The notes under the pieces were generated by a model. It made no database searches. It was not told the origin of the DNA and saw only the letters and a list, made by a program, of their open reading frames with translations. Positions 24,382-33,254 of a stretch of 64,000 bases of DNA are shown here, piece after piece (the first letter of the stretch is position 1; every line of letters starts with the position of its first letter). Origin of the DNA: an uncultured Prochlorococcus sp. (GTDB taxonomy: Bacteria; Cyanobacteriota; Cyanobacteriia; PCC-6307; Cyanobiaceae). A program made the translations under genes and the position numbers. The stretch lies in NCBI GenBank assembly GCA_902587615.1, contig CACILY010000001.1, positions 1 to 64,000 of the forward strand. Direction: 5' to 3'.

Positions 24382-26172
24382 ATGAACTTTATACAATCTA
24401 AAAAAGGTATGCTTCCAGATATTTCTAGGCTAATCATCGGACTTTGGTGCAAGGTAAGTGAGCGAGGGCGTCGCCAATTAATTATTTACCTGATTTTAGC
24501 GATTTTAAATGGAATTGCTGAGATGCTTTCTTTATTAATTATATTCCCTTTCTTAGCTGCCTTAACAGATCCTGAAAGTGTATATAACCTACCATTAATC
24601 AACTCATTTATGCCATCTATCGGTATTAATTCTCCTGATCAATTACCTCTTCTATTTACTATCCTTTTAGCTATTTCAGCTATAATCACCTCTTCAATTA
24701 GAGTTATAAATACTTGGTTTACACTTTTTTGGTCCTCGGAATTTTCAAGTTATCTAAGTTCAGAAGTTTATCAGCGTATTCTTTACTTGCCATATGAAGA
24801 GCAAATTCAGAAAAATAGTAGTAAGTCTATTACTGAAACATCAACCTATGTTAACTCTGTAATACGATTTATAGACTCATTTTTTAAATTTGTTAGTGCT
24901 TTTATTATTATGGTAAGTATATTTATCACAATATTTACAATTAATTGGAAGATTACCTTGTTTTCAGTACTTTTTTACGGACTTCTATATCTTACAATTA
25001 CATCCTTCTCTAAAAAACTGATTCTAAGAAAAGGTAAACTAATATCTCATTTACTTGAAGCACAAATTAGATATTTACAAGAGGGCTTAGGTTCAGTAAA
25101 GGATATTATAATTAATGGGAATCAATCTTATTATATAGATCTTTATAAAAAAGTCGACTTCCCATTGAAATATAATCAGTCAATGGTTCAATTTTTGAGT
25201 ATTTCACCAAGATTTATAATTGAAGGTTTTGTAGTTTTGTTTATAGCCTTTATTGGATATATACTTACGCTATCTGAAGGCCCAAATAACAATCTAATTC
25301 CTATAATTGGATCATTCGCATTCGCCTCGGCTAAGTTAATACCATCAGTACAAACGATATATTATTCCTTAATGCTACTTTTATCTAAATTTAGAGATGT
25401 CGAAATCGTTCTTTCACTACTAGATAAGCCTTTGCCTCTAGGAATACATTCTAAAGTATCTAAATATCAATTCGTTAATGAAATTAATTTCAAGGAAGTC
25501 TCTTTTTCTTATGATAATCGCGAAAATATATTAGATAAAATTAGTTTTACTATTAAAAAGGGTCAGACTATTGGCTTTATAGGTCGAACTGGTAGTGGTA
25601 AGTCAACTACAATTGATTTACTGATGGGTTTGCTCAATCCAAAGTCTGGTAATATTTTTGTCGATGGACAAGATATTCACAATAAACCAGAACTATTAAC
25701 TTCTTGGAGAAGAGGAATATCTCATGTACCGCAGGATATATATTTAGCTGATACTACAATTGCAGAGAACATAGCCTTTGGGGTTTCTTTGTCTGAAATA
25801 GATTTTGACAAACTTTATAAAGTCTCTAACCAAGCGCAGATATTATCTTTTATAGGAAGTCTAGAGAAAGGTTTTTATACTCCTATAGGAGAAAGGGGCA
25901 TTATGTTAAGTGGTGGTCAAAAACAGAGATTAGGAATAGCTAGAGCACTTTATAATCAATCTTCTATATTAGTATTTGATGAAGCCACCAGTGCATTAGA
26001 TAATACAACAGAAGAAGAACTAATGAATTCCATTAAATCAATAAGTCAAGATATAACAATCATAATGATTGCTCATCGGCTAAAAAGTCTTTCTAATTGT
26101 GATCTTATATATGTACTTGCTAAAGGTACTATAGATAGAGTCATTACTGATTTATCTGAAATTCATTCCTAA
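24382..26172 (+). CDS. exporter-type ABC transporter (membrane and ATPase domains fused)
   Basis: A 596-residue half-transporter of the MsbA/PglK type: a six-helix membrane domain (about 30-330) and an ATPase domain with Walker A GRTGSGKST (about 400), signature LSGGQKQR (about 509) and Walker B ILVFDEATSALD (about 528). It works as a homodimer at the plasma membrane. It stands alone on + opposite a large sugar-precursor operon, so export of a lipid-linked glycan is the reasonable inference; the substrate is unproven. Confidence 0.88.
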   Translation: MNFIQSKKGMLPDISRLIIGLWCKVSERGRRQLIIYLILAILNGIAEMLSLLIIFPFLAALTDPESVYNLPLINSFMPSIGINSPDQLPLLFTILLAISAIITSSIRVINTWFTLFWSSEFSSYLSSEVYQRILYLPYEEQIQKNSSKSITETSTYVNSVIRFIDSFFKFVSAFIIMVSIFITIFTINWKITLFSVLFYGLLYLTITSFSKKLILRKGKLISHLLEAQIRYLQEGLGSVKDIIINGNQSYYIDLYKKVDFPLKYNQSMVQFLSISPRFIIEGFVVLFIAFIGYILTLSEGPNNNLIPIIGSFAFASAKLIPSVQTIYYSLMLLLSKFRDVEIVLSLLDKPLPLGIHSKVSKYQFVNEINFKEVSFSYDNRENILDKISFTIKKGQTIGFIGRTGSGKSTTIDLLMGLLNPKSGNIFVDGQDIHNKPELLTSWRRGISHVPQDIYLADTTIAENIAFGVSLSEIDFDKLYKVSNQAQILSFIGSLEKGFYTPIGERGIMLSGGQKQRLGIARALYNQSSILVFDEATSALDNTTEEELMNSIKSISQDITIIMIAHRLKSLSNCDLIYVLAKGTIDRVITDLSEIHS

Positions 26173-26291
26173 AAAATTATATATATTTATTCCTCAAGTC
26201 ACTTTCAATAATATCTTTAAAATAAACTTCTTTAATTTAAAATATTACCTATTAATGAATGTTATTAAAATAAGAATTTAATATAACAATA

Positions 26292-27311
26292 CTATATTGT
26301 ATAAAAGTCTCTAAATTCAAAGTCTAATTTTAGGTGTTTGCAAATCGCCTTATAAAGTAGATTACATCTATTTAAATAATTATTAGCGTTTTTAATCCAG
26401 ATATATCCTTGAGTCTTATCCTCAAATGTATAACCTTTTCTTATTCTCATGGAAATCAGACACCATTTGATTGAATAAAGTGGAATCATCCATTTAAGAT
26501 CTTCTATCCATTTATCACATATTAGCCTACTCTCTAATTCTGTTATAACATTTATAGCTACTTCTTCTCTTATAAGATTTCTTGGATTGATTAACATATC
26601 TGTTACTAGTTTCCCACTAAAGTCCCATCCAGCATATTCAAAATCATAGAAATATAGCTTATTCTTATATATTAACGAGTTATGGAAACCTATATCTGAA
26701 ACTGATAATGTTTTTGAAATCAATAGTTTATTGTATAAATGATTAGTCTGTAAGACATGCTCTTTTAAATTATTAAAAATCTTAAGTAATTTTCTCTGAA
26801 TAAATATATCGTACTCTATTTTGCTATTACCTTTGTCTAAAGAAAGTATATATTTTAATCTTTGTTCTATACTATCAAAATGCTCCTTAACACAAAAAAA
26901 AGCCTCAGATGCATTGTAATTGCATCTATCTTTAACACTTAATCCTATTTTATTTACTTCTAGTACAAATTCAACTAACTCTAGCCAATGATTAGATCTT
27001 ATCTCATTCGCTTTTATTTTATTACCAGGTAACTTGTGAAATATTGCATACTTTTCTTTCTTATTAGCATGTATTACTCTCGATGTATTTTTTAAACCTT
27101 CTTCAATAAGCATTTTACTAAAATCAACTTCAACACCTAGTCTGTCTCTAGTATCATTTTCATCGTTTGGATATAATTTTATTATTGCATTATATCCTTT
27201 ATATTTTATAGCATATACGTCACTATTATTACCGCTATCTATTCGCTTTAATGACCCTTTTTCAATTGATCCACAATGTTCATTGATTATCTTATCTATT
27301 TGATTATTCAT
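26292..27311 (-). CDS. APH-fold small-molecule kinase (variant active site)
   Basis: A 339-residue aminoglycoside/choline-kinase-like protein. The N lobe has the nucleotide loop region SGNNSDVYAIKYKG and Lys in AIIKLYP. The catalytic loop reads SVSDIGFHNSL, keeping Asp and Asn but lacking the usual His two residues before Asp. The metal-binding DFE is in FYDFEYAGWD. Last gene of the glycan operon; I chose ATG 27311, one base past the upstream stop, over a TTG 15 bases earlier. The substrate could be a sugar or an alcohol headgroup. Confidence 0.75.
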   Translation of the reverse strand: MNNQIDKIINEHCGSIEKGSLKRIDSGNNSDVYAIKYKGYNAIIKLYPNDENDTRDRLGVEVDFSKMLIEEGLKNTSRVIHANKKEKYAIFHKLPGNKIKANEIRSNHWLELVEFVLEVNKIGLSVKDRCNYNASEAFFCVKEHFDSIEQRLKYILSLDKGNSKIEYDIFIQRKLLKIFNNLKEHVLQTNHLYNKLLISKTLSVSDIGFHNSLIYKNKLYFYDFEYAGWDFSGKLVTDMLINPRNLIREEVAINVITELESRLICDKWIEDLKWMIPLYSIKWCLISMRIRKGYTFEDKTQGYIWIKNANNYLNRCNLLYKAICKHLKLDFEFRDFYTI

Positions 27312-27312
27312 C

Positions 27313-27918
27313 TTATCTATTCTCAATCATTTTGTTGAGCTCATTCAAATTCCAGCTAGTTAATGTTCTTTCTTTAGGCCAATTTTCAACATATCCATTT
27401 GGAGAGTATAATATTCCTACAATACTTTTATCTAAATCATTTAGAATTTCAACAAGATCATCTATATATACTTCTATGCCTAGAGCTTTTATTCTCTTAA
27501 TTTTATCTGGTTTTGTGGATTCAAAGTAAATATTATCTCTTTGTATAGATCTATCCCCTTTATACGCAATCTCTTTCTCTATCCAATTAGTAGCCTCAAG
27601 CCGCAAATCATATTTTGGTCCTTTGTAAGGGTATTTTGTCTTATGGCTTACAATATATATCTTATATTTTTTCTTCTTTAGTTCATACAAAATAAGATTT
27701 AATAAAGGGGATATGTTTATTTTCTTAATGCATATTCCATAGACCTCAGCTTGTATCTCTGTAAAGATTTCTGGTTTTCTTATCCTATTGAAATAATCTC
27801 TAATTTCTTTTTTATTGTGAACACCTCCTTTCCCTCCATAGCCTCTTTTTATTGCTTCTAATTGAAATGCATTATCATATTCTATAAGTGTATTGTCGAG
27901 ATCAAATCCTATTATCAT
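27313..27918 (-). CDS. HAD-superfamily hydrolase
   Basis: About 201 residues from ATG 27918 (MIIGFDLDNTLIEYDNAF). FDLDNT carries nucleophile Asp6 and Asp8; IVSHKTKYP and the late YIDDLVEIL complete a HAD fold. Probably a phosphatase acting on a pathway intermediate. The start overlaps the transketolase gene by 17 bases and its stop nearly touches the kinase gene, which marks tight co-expression. Confidence 0.75.
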   Translation of the reverse strand: MIIGFDLDNTLIEYDNAFQLEAIKRGYGGKGGVHNKKEIRDYFNRIRKPEIFTEIQAEVYGICIKKINISPLLNLILYELKKKKYKIYIVSHKTKYPYKGPKYDLRLEATNWIEKEIAYKGDRSIQRDNIYFESTKPDKIKRIKALGIEVYIDDLVEILNDLDKSIVGILYSPNGYVENWPKERTLTSWNLNELNKMIENR

Positions 27919-28840
27919 TTTCCAAGATTGATTTAATTTTTTCAATAATACCTTGCTTGTCTAACTTCATAGAAGATCTTACATAATTTTGATCCCCTAA
28001 TTTATGAATAAATTCATGAGGGGCTCCTTTTAAAAACACTGTTAGGTTTTTAGCGTTCTTTTTCGTAGTTGCTTGCCATTCTAATAACATTGAACCAAGG
28101 CCTCCTTTTTCGTAGTGTTCTTCTATTACTAACCATTTTGAGAACTTTATTGAACATTCTTCAAGTAAATCATTTGGCAATGGATTAAGTCGCCCTATAT
28201 CAAGAAACTCTATATGCTCGCGATATTCTTCCAATTCATCAATAGAATCTAATATTGACGATACTATCGGTCCATAACTTATAACTAATAAGCTTTGACC
28301 TTCATTTAGAATTGAACTTAGTCCATGCTTCCTAATTCTTCTAGGGGATAAATCTTTTTCTCCTTTTTTACCAAGCCTAATATAACTAGGTTTATTTACT
28401 TTTAACGCTTCATGAATATGGGCCTTAACCTCATTCGGATCGGATGGTGAATAAATAGATATTCCAGGAATCGATCTAATGATTGCAATGTCTTCTAGCG
28501 AATGATGAGTTGGGCCCAATTCTGCGTATGAAAGTCCAGATCCTGTTCCTACGATCACTACAGGATAATTATGGTAACCAAGTCCAATTTTTATTTGCTC
28601 TAAGCATCTCGTAGTTGTAAAGGGCGTAATTGTATAGACAAAAGGTCTAAGCCCGGTGCTTGCCAATCCTGCCGCGGTACTCATCATATTTGCTTCTGCA
28701 ATCCCACAATTAAAAAATCTTTCTTTAGCTACTATTTTAAATTTATCGAACATTCTATTACCAATATCCCCAGATAGTAAAACAACATCGGGATTGCTTT
28801 TTGCTATCTCAGTTATTTCATTTGCAAAAGCATTACGCAT
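27902..28840 (-). CDS. transketolase-like enzyme, C-terminal subunit
   Basis: 312 residues covering the pyrimidine-binding and C-terminal domains of transketolase. The cofactor-activating Glu49 lies in NCGIAEANMM, followed by GLASTGLRPFVYTI and LGPTHHSLEDIAII. Together with the separate N-terminal subunit at 28977 it would transfer a two-carbon ketol unit. Splitting and location in a nucleotide-sugar operon indicate a dedicated role, distinct from the single-chain Calvin-cycle enzyme expected elsewhere in the genome. Confidence 0.87.
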   Translation of the reverse strand: MRNAFANEITEIAKSNPDVVLLSGDIGNRMFDKFKIVAKERFFNCGIAEANMMSTAAGLASTGLRPFVYTITPFTTTRCLEQIKIGLGYHNYPVVIVGTGSGLSYAELGPTHHSLEDIAIIRSIPGISIYSPSDPNEVKAHIHEALKVNKPSYIRLGKKGEKDLSPRRIRKHGLSSILNEGQSLLVISYGPIVSSILDSIDELEEYREHIEFLDIGRLNPLPNDLLEECSIKFSKWLVIEEHYEKGGLGSMLLEWQATTKKNAKNLTVFLKGAPHEFIHKLGDQNYVRSSMKLDKQGIIEKIKSILENDNRI

Positions 28841-28976
28841 AATCTATTTTTTCTATATCTTGTATTCTAGACCATCAATAGAGATTTAATATCTCGAAAC
28901 CTAATAACATAATGATATTAGTATTCATAGTTATTTGCTTTTTCTAATTTTATTAGAAAATATAATAAGTTAATAA

Positions 28977-29807
28977 TTATATGGCTAATTCTTTCTTTGC
29001 CATTTTTACTTCTTGATAATTTGGAATTCTATAATGCCAATTATTGTCATCTTCCATAAATGAAACCCCTTTACCTTTAACTGTATTACATATAATTACA
29101 CTAGGTTTATTTACATCTTTGAGAGATGATTCAAATGCTGCCCCCATTGATGTGAAATTATGTCCATCTATCTCTTGAACATGCCAACCAAATGCTTTCC
29201 ATTTATCTGCCAAAGGTTCTAAAGCTAAGATCTCGTTACTTCTTCCTGTTGCCTGCCATTTGTTGTAGTCAACTATAACTATTAAATTATTAATTCTTTG
29301 ACTTGATGCAAGCATAGCCGCTTCCCATACAGTCCCTTCATTGCATTCCCCATCACTAATTAATACATAGGAATTGAACACTATATTCTTAATGCGTGCT
29401 CCCAGCGACATTCCTAGAGCCATTGGAAGTCCATGACCTAATGATCCTGTTGCAGCTTCTATTCCAGGAATATATCCTGGAATAGGTGGATGTTCATGAA
29501 ATACACTTCCTTGGTTGCCAAATTCATTTAAAAGTGATTTAGGAAAAAAACCCTTCTCTGCAAGCACTTGGAAAAGAGCAGGAGCTCCATGCCCTTTACT
29601 TAATAAAAATCGGTCTCGATTATGATTATTAGGGTTTTTAGGTGATATTGATAATTGATTCCAATAAAGAAATACTAATAAATCTATGCAGGAAAGGCAT
29701 GATCCTAAGTGTGGAATTTTAGCTAAATGAGAAGTTTCGACTATTCTTTGTCTTAACAATCTTGAAATTGCTTGTAATTCAATTACGGTTTTTTTGTCTA
29801 CTTTCAC
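28977..29807 (-). CDS. transketolase-like enzyme, N-terminal subunit
   Basis: 276 residues forming the pyrophosphate-binding half. HLGSCLSCIDLLVFLYW, LSKGHGAPALFQVL and the thiamine diphosphate/metal motif SDGECNEG...DYNKWQATG are present; the usual first Gly of GDGE is Ser here. It needs the C-terminal subunit encoded 136 bases downstream. It ends AKKELAI with no pyrimidine domain, confirming a true split gene. Confidence 0.87.
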   Translation of the reverse strand: MKVDKKTVIELQAISRLLRQRIVETSHLAKIPHLGSCLSCIDLLVFLYWNQLSISPKNPNNHNRDRFLLSKGHGAPALFQVLAEKGFFPKSLLNEFGNQGSVFHEHPPIPGYIPGIEAATGSLGHGLPMALGMSLGARIKNIVFNSYVLISDGECNEGTVWEAAMLASSQRINNLIVIVDYNKWQATGRSNEILALEPLADKWKAFGWHVQEIDGHNFTSMGAAFESSLKDVNKPSVIICNTVKGKGVSFMEDDNNWHYRIPNYQEVKMAKKELAI

Positions 29808-29810
29808 TTG

Positions 29811-30749
29811 TTATTCCAAATCTAATTGCTTCATCCATTTAACTGTATAGCACATATCTGATTCAATTAACTTTCCATGATTGTATGCTTTTATAATCTC
29901 TGTAACTGCTTTTTCTACATTATACAATGGTTTGAATCCAGTATTCACTAATTTAGTTGAGTCTTGTCTGTATGATCTAGGATCATTAGATTCTGTTATT
30001 TCAATTTTTGTATCGATATGTTTTGCAATCAATTCAGCAATATTAATAATAGAAAAGTTTTCAAATCCAGCATTATAACAACCACTATCTAAATCATTTT
30101 TAATAAAGTGTTTGTATACATTTACTATATCCTTAATGTGAATATTAGGCCTTGTTTGATTGCCTCCAAAAACAGTAATTTTTTTATTTTTAATTGCTTG
30201 ATATGTAAGCATATTAACACTCACGTCTAATCTCATTCTAGGGGAAATGCCACAAACAGTTGCAGGCCTAATACAATAGACTTTCATATGATCTGAATAA
30301 GAAAGAAATATTCTCTCAGCAATCATTTTGGTTTTGTTATATGTAGATATTGGAACTAATGGCAAATCTTCAGTAACTTTAGCCTCATCTTTAACACCAT
30401 AAACACTACCAGAACTTGCAAATATAAATTTTTTAACGCCAGCTCTAACAGCTCGATCTGCAAGTTGTTGACCTGCTAGAACATTAACTTCCCAGCTTAA
30501 ATTGGGATTTAATTCTACAGCTGGATCATTCGCAATGTTTGCCAGATGAATAACAGTTTCTACTCCTTCAATAGGTATACTATTAGTATTCGTGATATTT
30601 TCTTTGATGTTAGTCAAATTTGGGTGTGTATCTAAGTAATTACCAAACCACTGAGAATCAATATTAATTATCTCATGACCTTCTTGTAAAAGGTCTGGAA
30701 TTAAAACAGAACCTTTATATCCACAACCACCAGTAATGAGTATCTTCAT
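29811..30749 (-). CDS. NAD-dependent epimerase/dehydratase
   Basis: Extended SDR, 312 residues: GGCGYKG (7-13) for NAD, SSGSVYG with catalytic Ser/Thr, and Tyr137-x-x-x-Lys141 in YNKTKM. TRPNIHIKDIV is the usual substrate-domain strand. All active residues are intact, so an NDP-sugar epimerase or dehydratase is likely; the substrate is unknown. It overlaps the next SDR by 4 bases and precedes the transketolase by 3 bases. Confidence 0.85.
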   Translation of the reverse strand: MKILITGGCGYKGSVLIPDLLQEGHEIINIDSQWFGNYLDTHPNLTNIKENITNTNSIPIEGVETVIHLANIANDPAVELNPNLSWEVNVLAGQQLADRAVRAGVKKFIFASSGSVYGVKDEAKVTEDLPLVPISTYNKTKMIAERIFLSYSDHMKVYCIRPATVCGISPRMRLDVSVNMLTYQAIKNKKITVFGGNQTRPNIHIKDIVNVYKHFIKNDLDSGCYNAGFENFSIINIAELIAKHIDTKIEITESNDPRSYRQDSTKLVNTGFKPLYNVEKAVTEIIKAYNHGKLIESDMCYTVKWMKQLDLE

Positions 30750-31783
30750 GCTTTATGTGTATAATCCCAACTCATGTTTCTGAGCTTACTTATATTTAAA
30801 TCTATCCATTCAAACGTTGCTTGAATTCCTTGTTTTAAATCCACTTTTTCTTCCCAATTAAACTCTTTTCTTATAGCGGAACTGTCTAGTAGATAACTTT
30901 GATCTTTACCAAGACGTTCTGAGCTTATATTAACTATTGATTCAAACTTAACATTACTATACTTACATATTAGTTTTACTAAATCAATTATTTTTATGGA
31001 GTCCTTAGTTGAGATATGCCAGTTTGTTCCTGGTTCTCCGTGAAGAGCTAGCTTCAATGTTGCATCAATAACATCATCAATATGAATAAAGGACCTTTCA
31101 GATACTCCTCCTCCGTGCAGATTCATAGGTTTTTTAGTTCTTGTACTCAAAATAGTTCTAGGGATTATTCTATAAAGTTGTTGACCTGGCCCATACACAT
31201 TAGCCGCTCTCGTAAAGATAACTGGAAAATTATAAGCCTTATAGAAGGATAAAAGATGTAAGTCACAAGATGCTCTACTGACAGCGTAAGGGGTGCTTGG
31301 AGAAAATATATAGCTTTCCTTAATCCATTTTTGTTCTGTGTTTCCATATACTTCTGGGGTAGAAATATGAACATACTTTTCAATAAAATCTTTTTTACGA
31401 AGTTCATCGTGCAATGCTACTTGTGCTAATACATTTGTTTTGTACCAATTAAGTGGTTTTAACCAACTTTCAGCAACCATCCCTTGAGAGGCGAAATTTA
31501 AAATATGAGAGGGTTTTACTTCATCGATAAGTTCGATTAACTTATCAAGATCATTATTCAGATCAATTTTATTAAATGAAAAAAGTTTTGTTTTAATTTT
31601 GTTATCTGAAGTTGATTTTTCCCATTTGTAAGGCAGAAATATATCGTGAGGTTCTTCTGATCTGCTAACACCCCATACTTTATATCCTTCAGTGATTGCT
31701 CTATTTACGAAATGTGAACCACTAAAGCTATTACTTCCGATAACTAGAAACTTATGATTATTCAAATTATTTAAATAAATCAT
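30746..31783 (-). CDS. RmlB-like SDR with altered catalytic lysine
   Basis: 345 residues related to dTDP-glucose 4,6-dehydratases: VIGSNSFSGSHF at the cofactor loop, STPEVYGNTE, TRAANVYGPGQQLYRIIPRT and ERSFIHIDDVI. The YxxxK pair reads Tyr166-A-V-S-Arg170 (codon AGA at 31274-31276), and the cofactor loop has Ser where the middle Gly is usual. Arg may still serve, or the protein may have another activity. It overlaps both neighbours. Confidence 0.82.
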   Translation of the reverse strand: MIYLNNLNNHKFLVIGSNSFSGSHFVNRAITEGYKVWGVSRSEEPHDIFLPYKWEKSTSDNKIKTKLFSFNKIDLNNDLDKLIELIDEVKPSHILNFASQGMVAESWLKPLNWYKTNVLAQVALHDELRKKDFIEKYVHISTPEVYGNTEQKWIKESYIFSPSTPYAVSRASCDLHLLSFYKAYNFPVIFTRAANVYGPGQQLYRIIPRTILSTRTKKPMNLHGGGVSERSFIHIDDVIDATLKLALHGEPGTNWHISTKDSIKIIDLVKLICKYSNVKFESIVNISSERLGKDQSYLLDSSAIRKEFNWEEKVDLKQGIQATFEWIDLNISKLRNMSWDYTHKA

Positions 31784-33254
31784 TGACGTGATTAGTTAAT
31801 GCTTTAGCTGTTATTGGGGTATTCCCCATTGTTTCAACAGCCAATGATGCCATGCAGCAACCTAGTGCGGCTGAAGTCATCATTGATTGCTTACTCGAAA
31901 GACCAGTAGCCATGACAGCTAATAGAGAGTCTCCAGCACCTGCAACATCTAATGGGTTTACTGATAAAGCAGGAAAAGGTTGATTATATGATTTCCCTTT
32001 GCTTTTAGTGTCATATGCAATAAACCCTTCAGGTCCAAGCTTCAATAAGAGCTTTTCACTTTTTGTGTTCTTTAGAATTTTCCTACTTAATTCCTCAAGC
32101 CCACTTTCTTTGTCTTGTAAAGCGACTCTTACTTCTCTTTCATTAGGACAAATAAGAGAGAAGTTTTTGAATTTAGTTATAAATCCAACTTGACTGCTGC
32201 ATTGAAGATCTCCAAATAGTAAAAGATTATATTTTTTAGACAGATCTTGAATTACATGTAGTATTTTATCTGTTATAACTCCATAGACAAAATCAGAAAT
32301 AATAATTCCGTCAACAATTGGGGCTAACTTCTTAAGTCTATTTATTACCTTTAGTTCTATATCTTTATCTAGATTATGATCCTCTAATTTACTAACACGA
32401 AAAAGTTTTTGATTTCCAACTACGTAGCGCTTCTTAAATGTAGTAGGTCTTGAGCTGTCTTCAATTAAGGAATCTCCTATATCTCTTTCTAAGAGTTTTT
32501 GCCTAACAATTTCTGAAGTATCGTCATTACCTACAACAGATATTAATTCACATTTTGCGCCAAGTGCTCTTATATGTGATGCGACGATTGCAGCTCCACC
32601 AATAAAGTTTTTACTTTCTAATTCACGTACAACAACAACGGGAGCTTCTGCACTCATCCCTAATGCTTCACATGCTGAATATTGGTCTATAATTGTATCA
32701 CCTATAACAAGCAATCTTGTCTCATCCCATTCTTTAATTGAACTAATTAGTGAATTTAACTCTAACGATTGTCTTAAGCAGGCTTCCTTAAATTGTTTAC
32801 GTTTCTCCATTCCTAATTCTTTCTCTGAATATGAAAGAAGATCTAAACCAGAATATTGAGTATCTCCTGCATGAAACTGAATATTGCCACCATAACTTTT
32901 CAATTCTTTTATCGCTTTTAAAATCTCTGGGCTAGGCTCATTTTCAAATTCATTCCCAAGTATTAATATAATAGGTTTTATGATTTTTATCGCTTCATTT
33001 AATTCATTACCGTTAAGTAGAACAATTCCATCAGCAATATCTAGCAGTTCTAGACCTTCTGATCTTTCTGATTGGTTAAATGAATATTTTTTTTGATTAT
33101 CCCCGATTAAGGCAATTACTAGGTTTTTACCTTTAGCTTTTGCCTGTCTAAGATACCTAATATGACCAGGATGGATAGTGGAGAAATGCCCATATGCAAG
33201 TACACAATCTTCATAATTAGGAACTTGATTCAGTTTATAAACTTTTGATTTCAT
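31767..33254 (-). CDS. nucleotidyltransferase-PfkB sugar kinase fusion (reversed HldE order)
   Basis: 495 residues. Residues 1-140 form a cytidylyltransferase-like domain with H28-P-G-H31 in FSTIHPGHIRYL. Residues about 175-495 are a PfkB/RfaE-type kinase (LLVIGDTIIDQY, GGAAIVASHIRALGAKCEL, and anion hole GAGDSLLAV near 450). Heptose HldE carries the same domains in the opposite order. It should phosphorylate a sugar and activate a sugar 1-phosphate, possibly heptose-like. It overlaps its neighbours by 4 and 17 bases. Confidence 0.85.
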   Translation of the reverse strand: MKSKVYKLNQVPNYEDCVLAYGHFSTIHPGHIRYLRQAKAKGKNLVIALIGDNQKKYSFNQSERSEGLELLDIADGIVLLNGNELNEAIKIIKPIILILGNEFENEPSPEILKAIKELKSYGGNIQFHAGDTQYSGLDLLSYSEKELGMEKRKQFKEACLRQSLELNSLISSIKEWDETRLLVIGDTIIDQYSACEALGMSAEAPVVVVRELESKNFIGGAAIVASHIRALGAKCELISVVGNDDTSEIVRQKLLERDIGDSLIEDSSRPTTFKKRYVVGNQKLFRVSKLEDHNLDKDIELKVINRLKKLAPIVDGIIISDFVYGVITDKILHVIQDLSKKYNLLLFGDLQCSSQVGFITKFKNFSLICPNEREVRVALQDKESGLEELSRKILKNTKSEKLLLKLGPEGFIAYDTKSKGKSYNQPFPALSVNPLDVAGAGDSLLAVMATGLSSKQSMMTSAALGCCMASLAVETMGNTPITAKALTNHVNDLFK

